Below, piece by piece: positions 1-9,972 of a stretch of 64,000 nucleotides of DNA (position 1 is the stretch's first letter; the number at the start of each line of letters is the position of its first letter). The notes under the pieces are model-generated. The model was not told where the DNA came from. It saw only the letters and a list, made by a program, of their open reading frames with translations, and made no database searches. This stretch comes from Stenogyne calaminthoides (lineage: Eukaryota > Streptophyta > Magnoliopsida > Lamiales > Lamiaceae), in contig JBBCBC010000024.1 in the NCBI GenBank assembly GCA_037126765.1, positions 13,861,554 through 13,925,553 of the forward strand. The letters are read 5' to 3'. A program made the position numbers and the translations under genes.

Positions 1-627
1 AAGAGAATCAGTGAGTTCCAATACCTTGTATCTTGGGCAATGTTATTGGTTACACGACGATTGCTAAGATTTAATACGGTGAAACGTGTGCAAGTGCGTC
101 TTGTTTGATTTGTCCCCTTCGGAGGCTCAGAAGTTTTATCATACCAAATCTTGCAAGTGGAATTAGTTTCCGGTATGGATAATAATGTTGAGCCGTTCCT
201 TGACCAAGGAAAGATGTTAATTAATGTGAAGCTATTTCAGTGGCCTAAATTAATTAATGGACTGGATAATCTTAAACACGGGAAATAATAACCGGGAGCC
301 ATATTAACAGAAATATGGGTTAAGACGGATAGTGCAATATTAATTATGTAGTGGGATTAATTAATATTTATGGGCTGGGATAATATTGTGGCTCAATATT
401 GGAAATTCAAGGTCCATTGGAAGGTCCAATCTTAACTGTCCTAAAGGCCCCTCAAGTAGCCCAAAGATAAAGTCCAATAACTGAAAAAGGTGTTTTAAAT
501 AAAATAAATTTGTTGCTAATTTTTTCATAATTTTCGAAAATCATTGAAGGAAGAAAGAGAAAATATTTTCTTGATTTTCTTGGAAAGATTTTATGGAATA
601 TGTATTCTTGGAATACAAGATTATCCC
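1..627 (+). mobile_element. Angela-like copia LTR fragment
   Basis: Non-coding, AT-rich sequence that aligns collinearly with about 56173-56795 of the solo LTR at 55700-57536, sharing for example ATCTTGGGCAAT near the start and TATTCTTGGAATACAAGATT near the end. The 5' part of the LTR lies outside the window. The 3' part, with the TATA box and the CA end, is missing because the match stops at an abrupt junction with a minus-strand SIRE-like LTR. No TSD is visible, so this is a rearranged fragment and not an intact insertion. Confidence 0.75.
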
Positions 628-963
628 AAACGAACCCAGAAATCAGAAACTAGAATCCCTAGTCTGAAATCTTGCGGTAATACAAACTTAACCTAACCTT
701 TGGGTTTGGGTAAAGATTCGTTTGGTTTCCAACTAGGTTGAGATTTTTCCTTACATTTGTTTAGCCTCAATGCTAAGGATGGGAAAATCTCTCTAAGCTT
801 AGGATATAACATTTGTGCTTAGATCTAGGGTAGAACACTCTTGAATATATGCGAGTATTTCTTGCTCTGTGTTCTATGGTGGAGATGCTAGATGATTTGA
901 CTTGATGGGCATTTCACTCATTTTTTCACCCCCTTCCTCTCTTGATAATGAAGGAAGAACTTG

Positions 964-971
964 TATTTATA
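964..971 (-). promoter_or_regulatory. TATA box of D LTR
   Basis: Reads TATAAATA on the minus strand inside the D LTR fragment, at the same relative position as the TATA boxes of the SIRE-A, B and A2 LTRs. It is repeated in the second tandem unit at 9416-9423. Whether it is active cannot be judged from sequence. Confidence 0.5.
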
Positions 972-1170
972 GTGCGGATTTGAATGTTACCGTTGGAGAG
1001 AATCACATTCAAATCCATACTACTCTGTAGCTTTTTGCAGCTTTTTCAGTCTTGTCGTCTTCCTCTCATTGGTCCACGTCAGCTGAATCTAATGACTATA
1101 TTCTTCAGTTTCTTCTGAGTCTCTAACGGCTATATTCTTCAGTTTCTTCTGAGTCTCAGGATCTTCAGTT

Positions 1171-1271
1171 CTATCTGAGCCTTCAGGTTATCTGAACATT
1201 CAGGTTATCTGAGCCTTCAGGTCATCTGAGCCTTCAGGTTATCTGAGCCTTCTGGTTATCTGAGTCTCAGG
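1171..1271. repeat. 17-bp minisatellite, six copies
   Basis: Six near-perfect head-to-tail copies of a 17-bp unit (consensus TTATCTGAGCCTTCAGG; the last copy is 16 bp). It lies in the presumed U3 portion of the D LTR, upstream of its TATA box on the minus strand. The same array is at 9623-9723 in unit 2. CTGAG-type motifs are common in all the SIRE-like LTRs here, so this is probably an enhancer-like U3 repeat and not a satellite. Confidence 0.85.
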
Positions 1272-1520
1272 TTACTCAAGGTTCTTGATTCAGCAGACTT
1301 TTCTTCAGCGGACCTTGTCTGATCAGGCATACTGACACTCAGGCTTACTGAGTTCAGCTCTTCTGAATTAAGACATCCTGACCCTCAGGTCACTTGACTC
1401 AGGCTATCTGATTTCTTCTTGCCTGATCTGATCAGCTTGAGGAGTTGTGATTGTGCAAGCTGTACATTCTGATCGTGAAAATTTTGTGGTGCATCGATTT
1501 CATCAATGTCCGGAGAGTCC

Positions 1521-3737
1521 TCATAGAGCTACACTTTCAGATGCCTCTTGGGCGGGAGTTTGAACTATGTTATTATCATTCAACCCACTTGGAGGTTCTT
1601 GCATAGGCAAGCCAACTCCAATTACGCTCCCACTGGCTGAAAGACGATCACCTAGTGAAAGACTCCCATCGTGAAAGTTGTTGAATGCTCCCCACTGATT
1701 CCTTGTCATGTTGCTTTGACAAGATATCAGTCTCTTTATTAATTTGTGGTTCTTGAATTTCTTCAAGTTCTATCGACCATCGACCTTGTTCCTTAAACAC
1801 ATAGTCTTCTTCGAGGAACTTGGTCTGCCTAGAAACAATCATTGATTGTTTCTCATGTAGATAGAAGTAATATCCTTTAGTTTGCTTAGGATATCCCACA
1901 AAGTAACCCTTTTCACCTTTGGATTCCACCTTATCGGTAAGCATCTTTTTTCACAATCACGGGGCAACCACATGTTTGATATGTGTAAAAGTTGGCTTCT
2001 TGCCACACCATGGTTCATATGGTGTATGCTCAACCGATTTAGATGGAATCCTATTCAGAATATAAATTAAGGTTTGTAACGTGTATCCTGTAAGAATGTT
2101 GGAAGACAGGAAAAGCTCATCATGGACCTCACCATGTCTAACAGGGTTCGGTTTCTCCTCTCGGACACACCGTTCATCTGAGGTGTTCCGGGAGGAGTCC
2201 ATTTTGACCTGATTTCATGTAACTTCAAGTAATCAATGAATTCATGGCTAAGGTATTCTCCTCCTTGATCTGATCGAAGAGTCTTATAATCTTACCAAGT
2301 TATTTTTCTACTTCAGCCTTAAACTCTTTGAATTTTCTCAAAAGATTCGAATTTGTGTTTCATAAGATACACGTATCCGTATCTTGAGAAATCATCAGTA
2401 AAAGTGATGAAGTATCCGAAGTGACCCCTAGCTAGAGTGGACAATGGTCCACAAACATCGTTGTGATCAACTCTAGAACTTCTTTGGCATGCACCACTTT
2501 CCTAGAAAAGGGTGTGTTGATCATCTTGCCCATGAGATAAGATTCACAATCTCCATAAGACTCACAGTCGAATGGGGTTAAGTAGTCTAACTTTCTTAAC
2601 CTTGCAATTCCTTTCTCGTTTACATGATCAAGTCTACAGTGCCAAAAGTAAGTAGGGTTTTCATGATTACTAAGTTTGAGTCTTTTACTTTATATATTAA
2701 GAACATCATATCCACAATGCAACAAACATATGTTGCGAGTAATGGAAAGAACTAGATGACAATCATTAAGTTCTAATCTAATACCAAAAGGGTAAGTCTT
2801 ACACATAAGTCCCCACACGTTCAGGAGCAACTCTTTCTCCTTTCCCACGTGTAAGACGACTTCTCCCGCCCTAACTGGTCTATGACACATGAGCCCCTTT
2901 TTCACATTAGTGCAAATGTGAGAGTGATATCCAGTATCCAATACCAAGCAGTTAGCGCTATTAGTGGACATGTTAATCTTAATAACAAACATACATGTTC
3001 TAGTGCTAGAAGCACCTAGTGCCTTCTTTCCAGCAACCAAAACCTTCCAGTCCTTTTTCCATTGCCTTTTTCTACTTTCAGTAGAGGCACACATCCTTGT
3101 CTACCCGCTCCTTCTTTTGAACACCATCTTAGTGATAGTGAGCTCAAAAGTCTTGAGCACGTTGTGAAGTTCAGACATGGTTGCATCCATCTTATTCATA
3201 TTGTAGTTCACAATAACGCTAAAATATGAATTCGAGAGCGACTGGAGGATAGCATAAATGAAAAAATTAGTCTTTTAGCTCAATGCCTAAATTACCAAGT
3301 GTCTCAATTAGGCCTATCATCATTAGCACATGATGTAAAATCTTCCTTTCTTTAGCTAACCGACATCTGAACAAATCTCTCATCATTTCATAAATCTCAG
3401 AGCGAGATTCAGAATCAAAGAGATCTTTCAGATGCTTGAGCATTTAGAAGGGACCCATTTTTCTCATGTTGCCTATGTATATCAGGAGTCATGTCGAGCA
3501 ACATCACACACTGAGCCTGGGGAGCATACTCTTGATGCTTCTTCTGAGTTGCTATGTCAAACGTGACTGCCTTAGAGTACCATCTTTAAGGGTAACCGGG
3601 ATATACGTGTCCAACACGTACTCAATTTTTTCTTGCCTTAGCACCAAACACATGTTTCGGTGCCAGTCCAGAAAATTTTGGCCTAGCCAATTTAGTTTGT
3701 TTCCAAAACACATCTCAATAACAGTTATACCTTTCAA
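1521..3737 (-). pseudogene. X element gag-protease-integrase fragment, unit 1
   Basis: Broken Ty1/copia polyprotein read on the minus strand. From the right, gag begins at the Met at 3737 with a typical copia gag N-terminus (WLGQNFLDWHRNMCLVLRQE). A protease motif LDTG follows near 2935, then a GAG-pre-integrase zinc region and integrase core text (FTDDFSRYG, LRSDQGGEYL, and NGVSERRNRTLLDMV near 2140-2200). A post-integrase linker ends at a stop at 1521. Reverse transcriptase and RNase H are missing, because the element is truncated where it meets the D LTR fragment. Breaks include a CAA-to-TAA stop at 2690-2692 that is absent from the unit 2 copy, and a one-base shift before the first integrase Asp. 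It belongs to the X LTR at 5813-7351. Copia lineage is not determined. Confidence 0.85.
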
Positions 3738-5799
3738 CTAACCAAGATAAATAAAATAAAATGGGAATTAAACACATAATTCCTATGATCAATATTCAGC
3801 AATCAAAATAAACATGGCATTTCTTTTGTGCTTATTTTGTCTCAATTATTTTCCCATACTCAACGACCTCATCGGAAGAGTACGAATTTATATCAAATAT
3901 AAATTGTAATGGACTAGGATCCACAATACTACTATTACAATATGTGTTTGGGCTGATTACTGCAATAGCATAACTGGTAGGTCTACAAACCAATTGCAAA
4001 ACTGCAATTCCTAGTTGATTGAACCTAGTTCAATCGGATGCCCTTTGACTTTCGTTTCCCTGCTTGGGCTGGTGAAATAAAATCAAGTTGATTTACAACC
4101 ATCAAGAGGCGACACTTCGTGTCCCTATAAAAGTCCCGTTAGATGTAGATCCGAGCAAAAGACTTGGGCCTTAAATACTTATTAGAACGAAATCTTCGGT
4201 TTACTTTTAATTTTGATGGAAGACATTGTTCAATTTAATAAAAATCATATTTTAGTGAGAGACATTTTAAAGACGGGATATTAATTGCTTAATCGAGATC
4301 CAACATGTTAATTTTTATCACATTTGAGCAATTATTGGACGCCGCCTACCCAAACATAATTTTACACGGACTAACATTTATACCCCAATCAATTAATACG
4401 GTCCGACAATTATTGGACGTCGCCTACCCAAACAGTTATGTCGCGGACTATAAATAACATCATCAAGTCTTTAAAGTGGGATTTAATGATTATTAAAATA
4501 TTAAATTATATTCAAAATCCAATTTTAATATTAATTTAATAAATTCAATCAATCATAAAAATTCTAATTAACTTTAAAATTTATTAACAATTAATTATTA
4601 TTTGGTCCAACCAAATATTTTCAAAATTAATTTTATTAAGGTTTTTTCAATTTTATCAGGGCCTCATCGCAATTTCTAAAATTGTTCAGAAGGGCCTGGT
4701 CAAAATCAAATTTTCAATCCAGTCCTTCCTGCATCATCTCCCAATTTCACAACTGCTGTAAATCGGGACAACCAGTTCCAAAATCCAACATGATTCATTA
4801 ATCACTGTTCATCATAAAATTAATCTAATTAATTTATCAAAGGGAAAGTCCAACTTTGCAGTGACCAACAATCAGTAATGGATGGGTATTCAGCAATGAC
4901 AGAAAACTCAACCCCGCCATGGGTCGACAACCAGTCGCAACACAGCGGGTATAGAAAGAGTCACCGCCGAAAGCGCGTGAATCGTGACCGTATCGAAACG
5001 CATGAGGTGGGTCATCGTTGCATCGCGCGAGCGCGTGCAAGCAACCGCCGCCACTCAGCGATTGCCCCGATTTCTAGATCACAAAATCGCAACGAGATCG
5101 GGGTATGTTCCTTTGAGTCGCTACGAAACAGAAACGCCCCCACCGTGAATCAGGGTGAAACAAGGGGAGGCCGTCGTGAATCAAAGCGACGCAGCAAACG
5201 TTCCACCGCGAATCAATGAAAATCGCAGTGCAACGACATAAAACGCCGTAAATCGTAATAAAACATGGGTGCGCCACCGATGCGAGCCTGGTTCGAATCG
5301 CCAATCAAGGATGCTGCGAATCGACCTAGCGGCTCCAAACACCTTCGTTATATCGATGCCGCGAAGGAGATGCGCGAGTAAATCGCTTCCTCCAGTGCGG
5401 GTTCTGCCGCCGTGCGAAATTTCTACAGAAAGAAAGGGTTTGACACGGCGCCGCCGCCTAGCAGTTTTAACGCGAGGTCACAGAGCCATAGCCGCCGCAA
5501 ACTTGTGCGGGTCCACATGGTCATCACGAGGCGCGTTGACGTATCGCCGCCTCAAGCGGTGCGCGCTAAACTCCAGCCTCCTTTGGGTTTCCTGGAAGAT
5601 GAAGGCACACGGTCGTGGATGCCAAATTAGTAATAAATCAATTTAATTTGGCTTTTCAATCCCATAATTAAAAGCTTACCAATAGTACTTTCTATTGACG
5701 CAAAAAGAGACCCCACAAATCAATGGTTGTTAACTCGAATAGTTTATTAACCTATATAAACAAATTAATTCAATATGCAATTAATTAAGAGCGCAGAAA
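3738..5799 (-). other. X element 5' leader with GC-rich tract, unit 1
   Basis: About 2 kb between the X primer-binding site and gag. It is AT-rich next to gag, with a 27-bp direct repeat near 4328 and 4408. From about 4880 to 5640 it becomes strongly GC- and CpG-rich. Open frames of 60-125 codons there exist on both strands and shift between units, and none resembles a known protein, so I read them as composition effects. Similar GC-rich leaders occur in the X copies at 43570-44720 and in ANG at 52740-53040. It is probably untranslated leader. Confidence 0.6.
4328..4436. repeat. Short direct repeat in X leader
   Basis: The stretch CAATTATTGGACG[C/T]CGCC followed by TACCCAAACA occurs twice, about 79 bp apart, with one C/T difference. 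Both copies are preserved in unit 2 near 12779 and 12860. Function is unknown. Confidence 0.75.
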
Positions 5800-5811
5800 A
5801 TTCGATATCAC
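5800..5811 (-). other. Decayed primer-binding site of X, unit 1
   Basis: Located directly inside the X 5' LTR. The unit 2 equivalent reads TGATATCAGAGC on the minus strand, one base away from the initiator-Met tRNA complement TGGTATCAGAGC. Here the plus strand reads AATTCGATATCA where unit 2 has GCTCTGATATCA. The CTG-to-TCG change is the patch type described in the findings. Confidence 0.5.
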
Positions 5812-5812
5812 A

Positions 5813-7351
5813 TTTTGGAATTTAGAAAGAATATGTAATACATGCCAAGCATGAAAATAAACAATTCACCAACAACGCAAATATAATTGCATAAACGATT
5901 ACAATAATCATAACGAGAAACCTTACAGTGATTCGATAGCAGATTTCTCAACTATGGTATCCACGTAATCCCCGTGAACAGATTTGTAAAGATTTTCCAA
6001 ATATTGAATCGACGAGGCCCGAAATTTGCTAGGAAAATTCATATTCTAGATTTTATGGAGAAATTAGGTTTTTAACTTTGTTGTAGTAAATAATGAATCC
6101 CAGAATGTCATATATATAGGGAGAGATTGACTTGAATTTTAAGCAATCTTTATTAGGAAGATAATTATTAATCTTGCAAAAACAAATCTCAAAAGATATG
6201 TTTTTTTTCCTATGGATATTTTCCTACAATAATATTCCATAATATTATTTGGGATTCCTATTTAATTAAATATAATTTAATTAAATAGTAATTCTAAATT
6301 AATATATTATTAGTTCTCCATAAATGAAATATTAAATCTAATTTAATACTTAATCAACCAACTATAATCCGTACACGGGGGTTACTTGTTGTGTGATCCA
6401 TAGGCCCTCATATATCGGCGATTAGTCAAACTAATACTTAATTAAACCCTGCACAATAAATCAAACATTCTCAATATATGAGGTACGTTGTGAGAAACGT
6501 GGAACTACCTGTAACGGTAACATGGGCTATTACGATTTCCTCCTTTCATTCGCGAGTACTCGATTAAGTCTTGAACATGATGAAGTGTCTACTCAAATAA
6601 CTTAATCATATTATCTCTAATCACTAATTGATCATGTATGTCACACTTAGCCACAAAGTCTAAGTTGACGTGCATGCGTCGATGACTTTGATCCAATTAT
6701 GATGAGAAGATGCGTATTCTCTCTAAATCCACATTGAGGAATGAATCATATTCTTGGCTCAACTACCACACACATGCACTTCGTGATGAACCCAATCCAA
6801 GCCATATATACCCATAGACGGGTGAAAGCATCGGTCATGGTCAAAGTTCATCATCCCACACATGTCGTGCGTATTGACCTCAAGTAAAAGGAGTATTGCA
6901 TCTCTCCCACTAACCGAGACACCCGTAGACACATATAGTGGAAATACATCAAACAGTTTCTCGAATGGGTATACCAATACCCTCTAAGGTATTTTTGCAT
7001 TCATCATGAGATATCTAGTATCTCGTAGTAAGTGAGATCTTACTACACTCTCTAAGAGTACGATGCAGATCGCACACCAATCTCCATTGCATCATCAATA
7101 TCCCAGTCTTGATGATCCTTGATCGGGGCTATTTGAGAATCATGCTTAAGTCATCCGAGTTCTCACAACCTCAACGACAACAATGACTCATGGGAACACT
7201 TGTATGAATAAATGCAAACAATCAAACATAATATTCAAACAAGTGTATTGCCATACATTAATATTAAGTGAACTGTAATATTAAATCAAACTGAATATCA
7301 TCGAGTATTATGTCCTTACAATAGATTGTCTCTAGGACACTAACACTAACA
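5813..7351 (-). mobile_element. X LTR (5' LTR of truncated X), unit 1
   Basis: A 1.54-kb LTR on the minus strand, starting TGTTAGTG at 7351 and ending near 5813, where the usual CCAACA end is altered. It carries a TATA box (TATATATA, 6111-6118). It aligns along its full length with the X LTRs at 14263-15790, 18676-43389 and 44877-55621. The inner end differs from unit 2 in clustered changes around 5790-5860 and 5980-6050. It also holds 6 bp more of the CACTAA repeat at its outer end than unit 2 does. Confidence 0.85.
6111..6118 (-). promoter_or_regulatory. TATA box of X LTR
   Basis: The minus strand reads CCTATATATATG, about 300 bp before the inner end of the LTR. This is a plausible start of the R region. 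It is conserved at 14554-14563 in unit 2. Confidence 0.5.
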
Positions 7352-7824
7352 CTACATGTAACTGAAATATGGGCTATTGCGATATCTTCCTTTCATTCAC
7401 GAATACTCGATTAGTCTTGAACATGATGAGGTGCCTATTCAAATAACTTAATCATATTATCTCTAATCATTAATTGATCTCTTATGTCACACTTGGTCAC
7501 AAAGTCCAAGTTGATGCGCATCGGCAAATGTCTTTGATCCAATTATGATGAGAAGATGAGTATTCTCTCTAAATCCACTTTGAGGAATGAATCTTATTCT
7601 TGACTCAACTACCACGCACATGCATTTCGTAATGAAACCAATCCAAGCCATATCTACCCATAGAAGGGTGCAAGCGTCGGTCAAGGTCAAAGTTCATTAC
7701 TCCACACATGTTGTTCGTATTGATCTCAAGTCAAGGGGGTATCACATCACTCCCACTAACCGAGACACCCGTATACACATATTGTGGAATTACATCAAAC
7801 AGTTTCTCGGATGGGTATACCAAT
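7352..7824 (-). mobile_element. Second, partial X LTR, unit 1
   Basis: Begins abruptly at CTACATGTAACTGAAA next to the complete X LTR and matches its internal segment around 6509-6985 with more divergence, so it is an older fragment. It is cut at 7824 by the Y LTR. In intact X LTRs the sequence continues from TATACCAAT into ACCCTC, so CCAAT (7820-7824) is the expected TSD of the Y insertion. Confidence 0.8.
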
Positions 7825-7951
7825 TGTTGATGTTGCACGGATGTTGTTTCAGATGTTGGACAATAATCTGCACAACATCATAAATTTTCCCTTTCTCCTA
7901 GCACTAACTCCGTTTTATTAGATGTGTTTTTTTATGTTTCCTACATTGCAG

Positions 7952-8077
7952 GTTGAAGATAATTTCAGATATTGTCAAGCGGTTGCACTGTGGTGGAGTG
8001 AGAATAGAAAGATCATGGGTGGTTACACCAAGATCATGGAGAAAGTGGAGGAGATGTTCAAGGCTATCCAAGTCTAG
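7952..8077 (+). other. Exon-like open segment inside Y LTR
   Basis: A T-rich tract and CTACATTGCAG (a good 3' splice acceptor) precede a 41-codon open frame ending in TAG at 8075-8077. The encoded text includes ALWWSENRKIMGGYTK and then an acidic/basic helix-like tail (KVEEMFKAIQ). It is identical in unit 2 (16391-16516). Its base composition and codon order look more protein-coding than the rest of the LTR. It may be a captured last exon of a host gene or chance. I do not recognise the protein. Confidence 0.35.
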
Positions 8078-8108
8078 TGGATAGGACAATTTAGTTGATC
8101 CGAAAGTC

Positions 8109-8116
8109 TATAAATA
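8109..8116 (+). promoter_or_regulatory. TATA box of Y LTR
   Basis: TATAAATA within GTCTATAAATACCC, about 470 bp before the LTR end. The unit 2 copy is at 16548-16555. It is a likely Pol II promoter of the Y element. Confidence 0.5.
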
Positions 8117-8587
8117 CCCTGCATTGGTCGACATTTAAGTTTGAGAAAAAGTGAAATACCATTTGATGTACTCCAAACTTAAGAGAGTAGCATCCGAGAA
8201 ACAGCTGTGAGTGGAGTGTGAGGGTCGGTGCTATGTCTATTTGTACTGGTCGAGTGTATTCCAACATTTCCCACTAGTATTGATTTTGTCTTATTAGATC
8301 AAGTTTTAGGTTGAATAAGATCACTAGTTACTTAATTGAATAGATTAATTTTTGGTGTGTGATTTTTCACTACACCTTTTAGGATCTTGTAAGAGGTTCT
8401 TGTGTATCTCACTACTTGTTATAGTTATGTTTTTTACCATGAGGTTTGTATAGTCTGGATTACAGACTATACATAATTTTGAAATCCTTTGCACTGTGTT
8501 TTTATACTTCCGCTGTCATATGTTGTTTTACATGTTGCACAACATTTTCAACAACACTCAGAAAATACATGCACACACACTCTCAAT

Positions 8588-8600
8588 TGGCGCCAGAGTC
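8588..8600 (+). other. Primer-binding site of Y, unit 1
   Basis: TGGCGCCAGAGTC begins two bases after the LTR end. It differs from the TGGTATCAGAGC of the other elements, so Y either uses another tRNA primer or the site has drifted. The TGGCGCC start is common in plant LTR elements. Confidence 0.5.
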
Positions 8601-8654
8601 ATAAACTTGATACACTAAGTTAAAGGTCCTGTGTTTTTAAAGTGTGTTTTTGCA

Positions 8655-9318
8655 ATGGATTATCCACTGACTCCTTCTTTAAAACCTCCAATTTCGGATG
8701 GATTAAATTACCCATACTGGAAACCTAAAATGCGCATGTACATTAAGTCTATAGATGAAAGAGCATAGCGTAGTGTGTTTTCTGGTTGGAATCCACCAAA
8801 AACATTTGATGACAAAGATGGAGAATTGCAAGTAAAAAAAGGAGATTGATTGGTCCAATGATAAATGCACATCAGCCAATTTCAATTTCAAAGCCCTTAA
8901 TGCGATTTTTACTGCTACTGATGTTTCTCTGTTTAAAATAATATCTAACAGTGTTTCTTCTAAGGATGCATGAGAAATATTGCAAGAACATTGTGAAGGA
9001 TCAGAAAGTGTTCGAAGGACTAGACTTGGAATTTTGGGTACCAAGTTTGAAAACTTGAAGATGAAAGATGATGAGAACATTTCATCATACAATGAAAGGA
9101 TAAGTGAGATTGCTAATGAGTCACACTCACTTGGTGATCCAATTTTCAAAACTCGGTTAGTTAATAAGATACTTAGAACTGTTTCTAAACTATTTGATGC
9201 TAAAATATGTGCAGTAGAAGGTGCTAAGAACACTGATTTATTGAGTTAAAATGAGTTGATCAGTATTTTGAAAACCTATGAGATTAACTCAAATTTGTTA
9301 GATGATGATAAACATGAG
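8655..9318 (+). pseudogene. Y gag fragment, unit 1
   Basis: A copia gag of the DUF4219/UBN2 type. It starts at ATG 8655 (MDYPLTPSLKPPISDG, then NYPYWKPKMRMYI), hits an in-frame TAG where a Trp is expected (ERA*RS), and continues with the UBN2-like part (EHCEGSESVRRTRLGILGTK) to a TAA at 9247. It is cut at 9318 by the duplication junction. The same stops occur in unit 2, so they predate the duplication. It belongs to the Y LTR just upstream. Confidence 0.8.
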
Positions 9319-9361
9319 TGATGAACTTTGACCATGACCGACGCTTGCACCCGTCTATGGG
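9319..9361. other. Templated filler at duplication junction
   Basis: About 43-44 bp between the two tandem units belonging to neither. It matches the reverse complement of 6814-6856 in the X LTR with about two mismatches (TGATGAACTTTGACCATGAC ... CTATGGG). The last bases, ATGGG, are shared with the D LTR at the point where unit 1 begins (GATGGGCATTTCACTC), giving microhomology. Confidence 0.75.
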
Positions 9362-9362
9362 T

Positions 9363-9940
9363 ATTTCACTCATTTTTTCACCCCCTTCCTCTCTTGATAA
9401 TGAAGGAAGAACTTGTATTTATAGTGCGGATTTGAATGTTACCGTTGGAGAGAATCACATTCAAATCCATACTACTCTGTAGCTTTTTGCAGCTTTTTCA
9501 GTCTTGTCATCTTCCTCTCATTGGTCCACGTCAGCTGAATCTAATGACTATATTCTTCAGTTTCTTCTGAGTCTCTAACGGCTATATTCTTCAGTTTCTT
9601 CTGAGTCTCAGGATCTTCAGTTCTATCTGAGCCTTCAGGTTATCTGAACATTCAGGTTATCTGAGCCTTCAGGTCATCTGAGCCTTCAGGTTATCTGAGC
9701 CTTCTGGTTATCTGAGTCTCAGGTTACTCAAGGTTCTTGATTCAGCAGACTTTTCTTCAGCGGACCTTGTCTGATCAGGCATACTGACACTCAGGCTTAC
9801 TGAGTTCAGCTCTTCTGAATTCAGACATCCTGACCCTCAGGTCACTTGACTCAGGCTATCTGATTTCTTCTTGCCTGATCTGATCAGCTTGAGGAGTTGT
9901 GATTGTGCAAGCTGTACATTTTGATCGTGAAAATTTTGTG
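9363..9940 (-). mobile_element. SIRE-like LTR fragment (D), unit 2
   Basis: Copy of 911-1490: TATA box at 9416-9423 and 17-bp minisatellite at 9623-9723. The part of the D LTR left of 911 is absent here, which shows where the duplication copied from. Confidence 0.7.
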
Positions 9941-9972
9941 GTGCATCGATTTCATCAATGTCCGGAGAGTCC

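Larger units (their letters stand above)
628..1490 (-). mobile_element. SIRE-like LTR fragment (D), truncated at both ends
   Basis: The reverse complement matches the R-U5 part of the SIRE-B and SIRE-C LTRs (about 21700-21900 and 58560-58740), including the segment reading GACTAGGGTTTCTAGTT there. A minus-strand TATA box (TATAAATA, 964-971) and a 17-bp CTGAG-rich minisatellite (1171-1271) complete the LTR profile. Neither the TG nor the CA terminus is present. The right end runs into the X-element linker near 1490-1520; the exact junction cannot be fixed by eye. Position 911 inside this fragment is the left edge of the 8.4-kb tandem duplication. Confidence 0.65.
7825..8585 (+). mobile_element. 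Y element 5' LTR, unit 1
   Basis: A 761-bp segment starting TGTTGATG, ending CACTCTCA, and followed two bases later by a primer-binding-site-like TGGCGCCAGAGTC. It has a TATA box at 8109-8116. It interrupts the X LTR fragment at a precise point (left flank CCAAT). No second Y LTR is present, so the boundaries rest on TG/CA ends, the adjacent PBS and the empty-site comparison. It contains the exon-like open segment described at 7952-8077. Confidence 0.65.
911..9318. repeat. Tandem duplication unit 1 (8.4 kb)
   Basis: This interval is repeated almost base for base at 9363-17755. The offset is 8452 at the left end and drifts to about 8437 at the right through small indels. Both copies carry the same order: D LTR piece, truncated X polyprotein (minus), X leader, X LTR, second X LTR fragment, Y LTR and Y gag (plus). 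Shared premature stops, such as the TAG in Y gag, show that the elements were already dead before duplication. The left edge lies inside the D LTR, and the right edge lies inside Y gag at CATGAG. Confidence 0.92.

Noticed and set aside
1171..1271. CRISPR-like regular repeats
   Set aside because: 17-bp head-to-tail units without spacers. This is a minisatellite in a plant LTR.
5283..5300. tRNA B-box-like GGTTCGAATCG (and 13735-13752), and GGTTCGAAACC at 44395
   Set aside because: No A box at the right distance and no acceptor stem. Not a tRNA gene.
4878..5646. Arg-rich open frames of 72-125 codons on both strands in the X leader, and copies in unit 2
   Set aside because: Overlapping frames on both strands in CpG-rich DNA, no recognisable motif, and changes between units with no sign of protein conservation.
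8703..9233. Minus-strand open frames of 174-176 codons (8703-9233 and 17146-17670)
   Set aside because: They are antisense shadows of the Y gag, which is recognisable on the plus strand.
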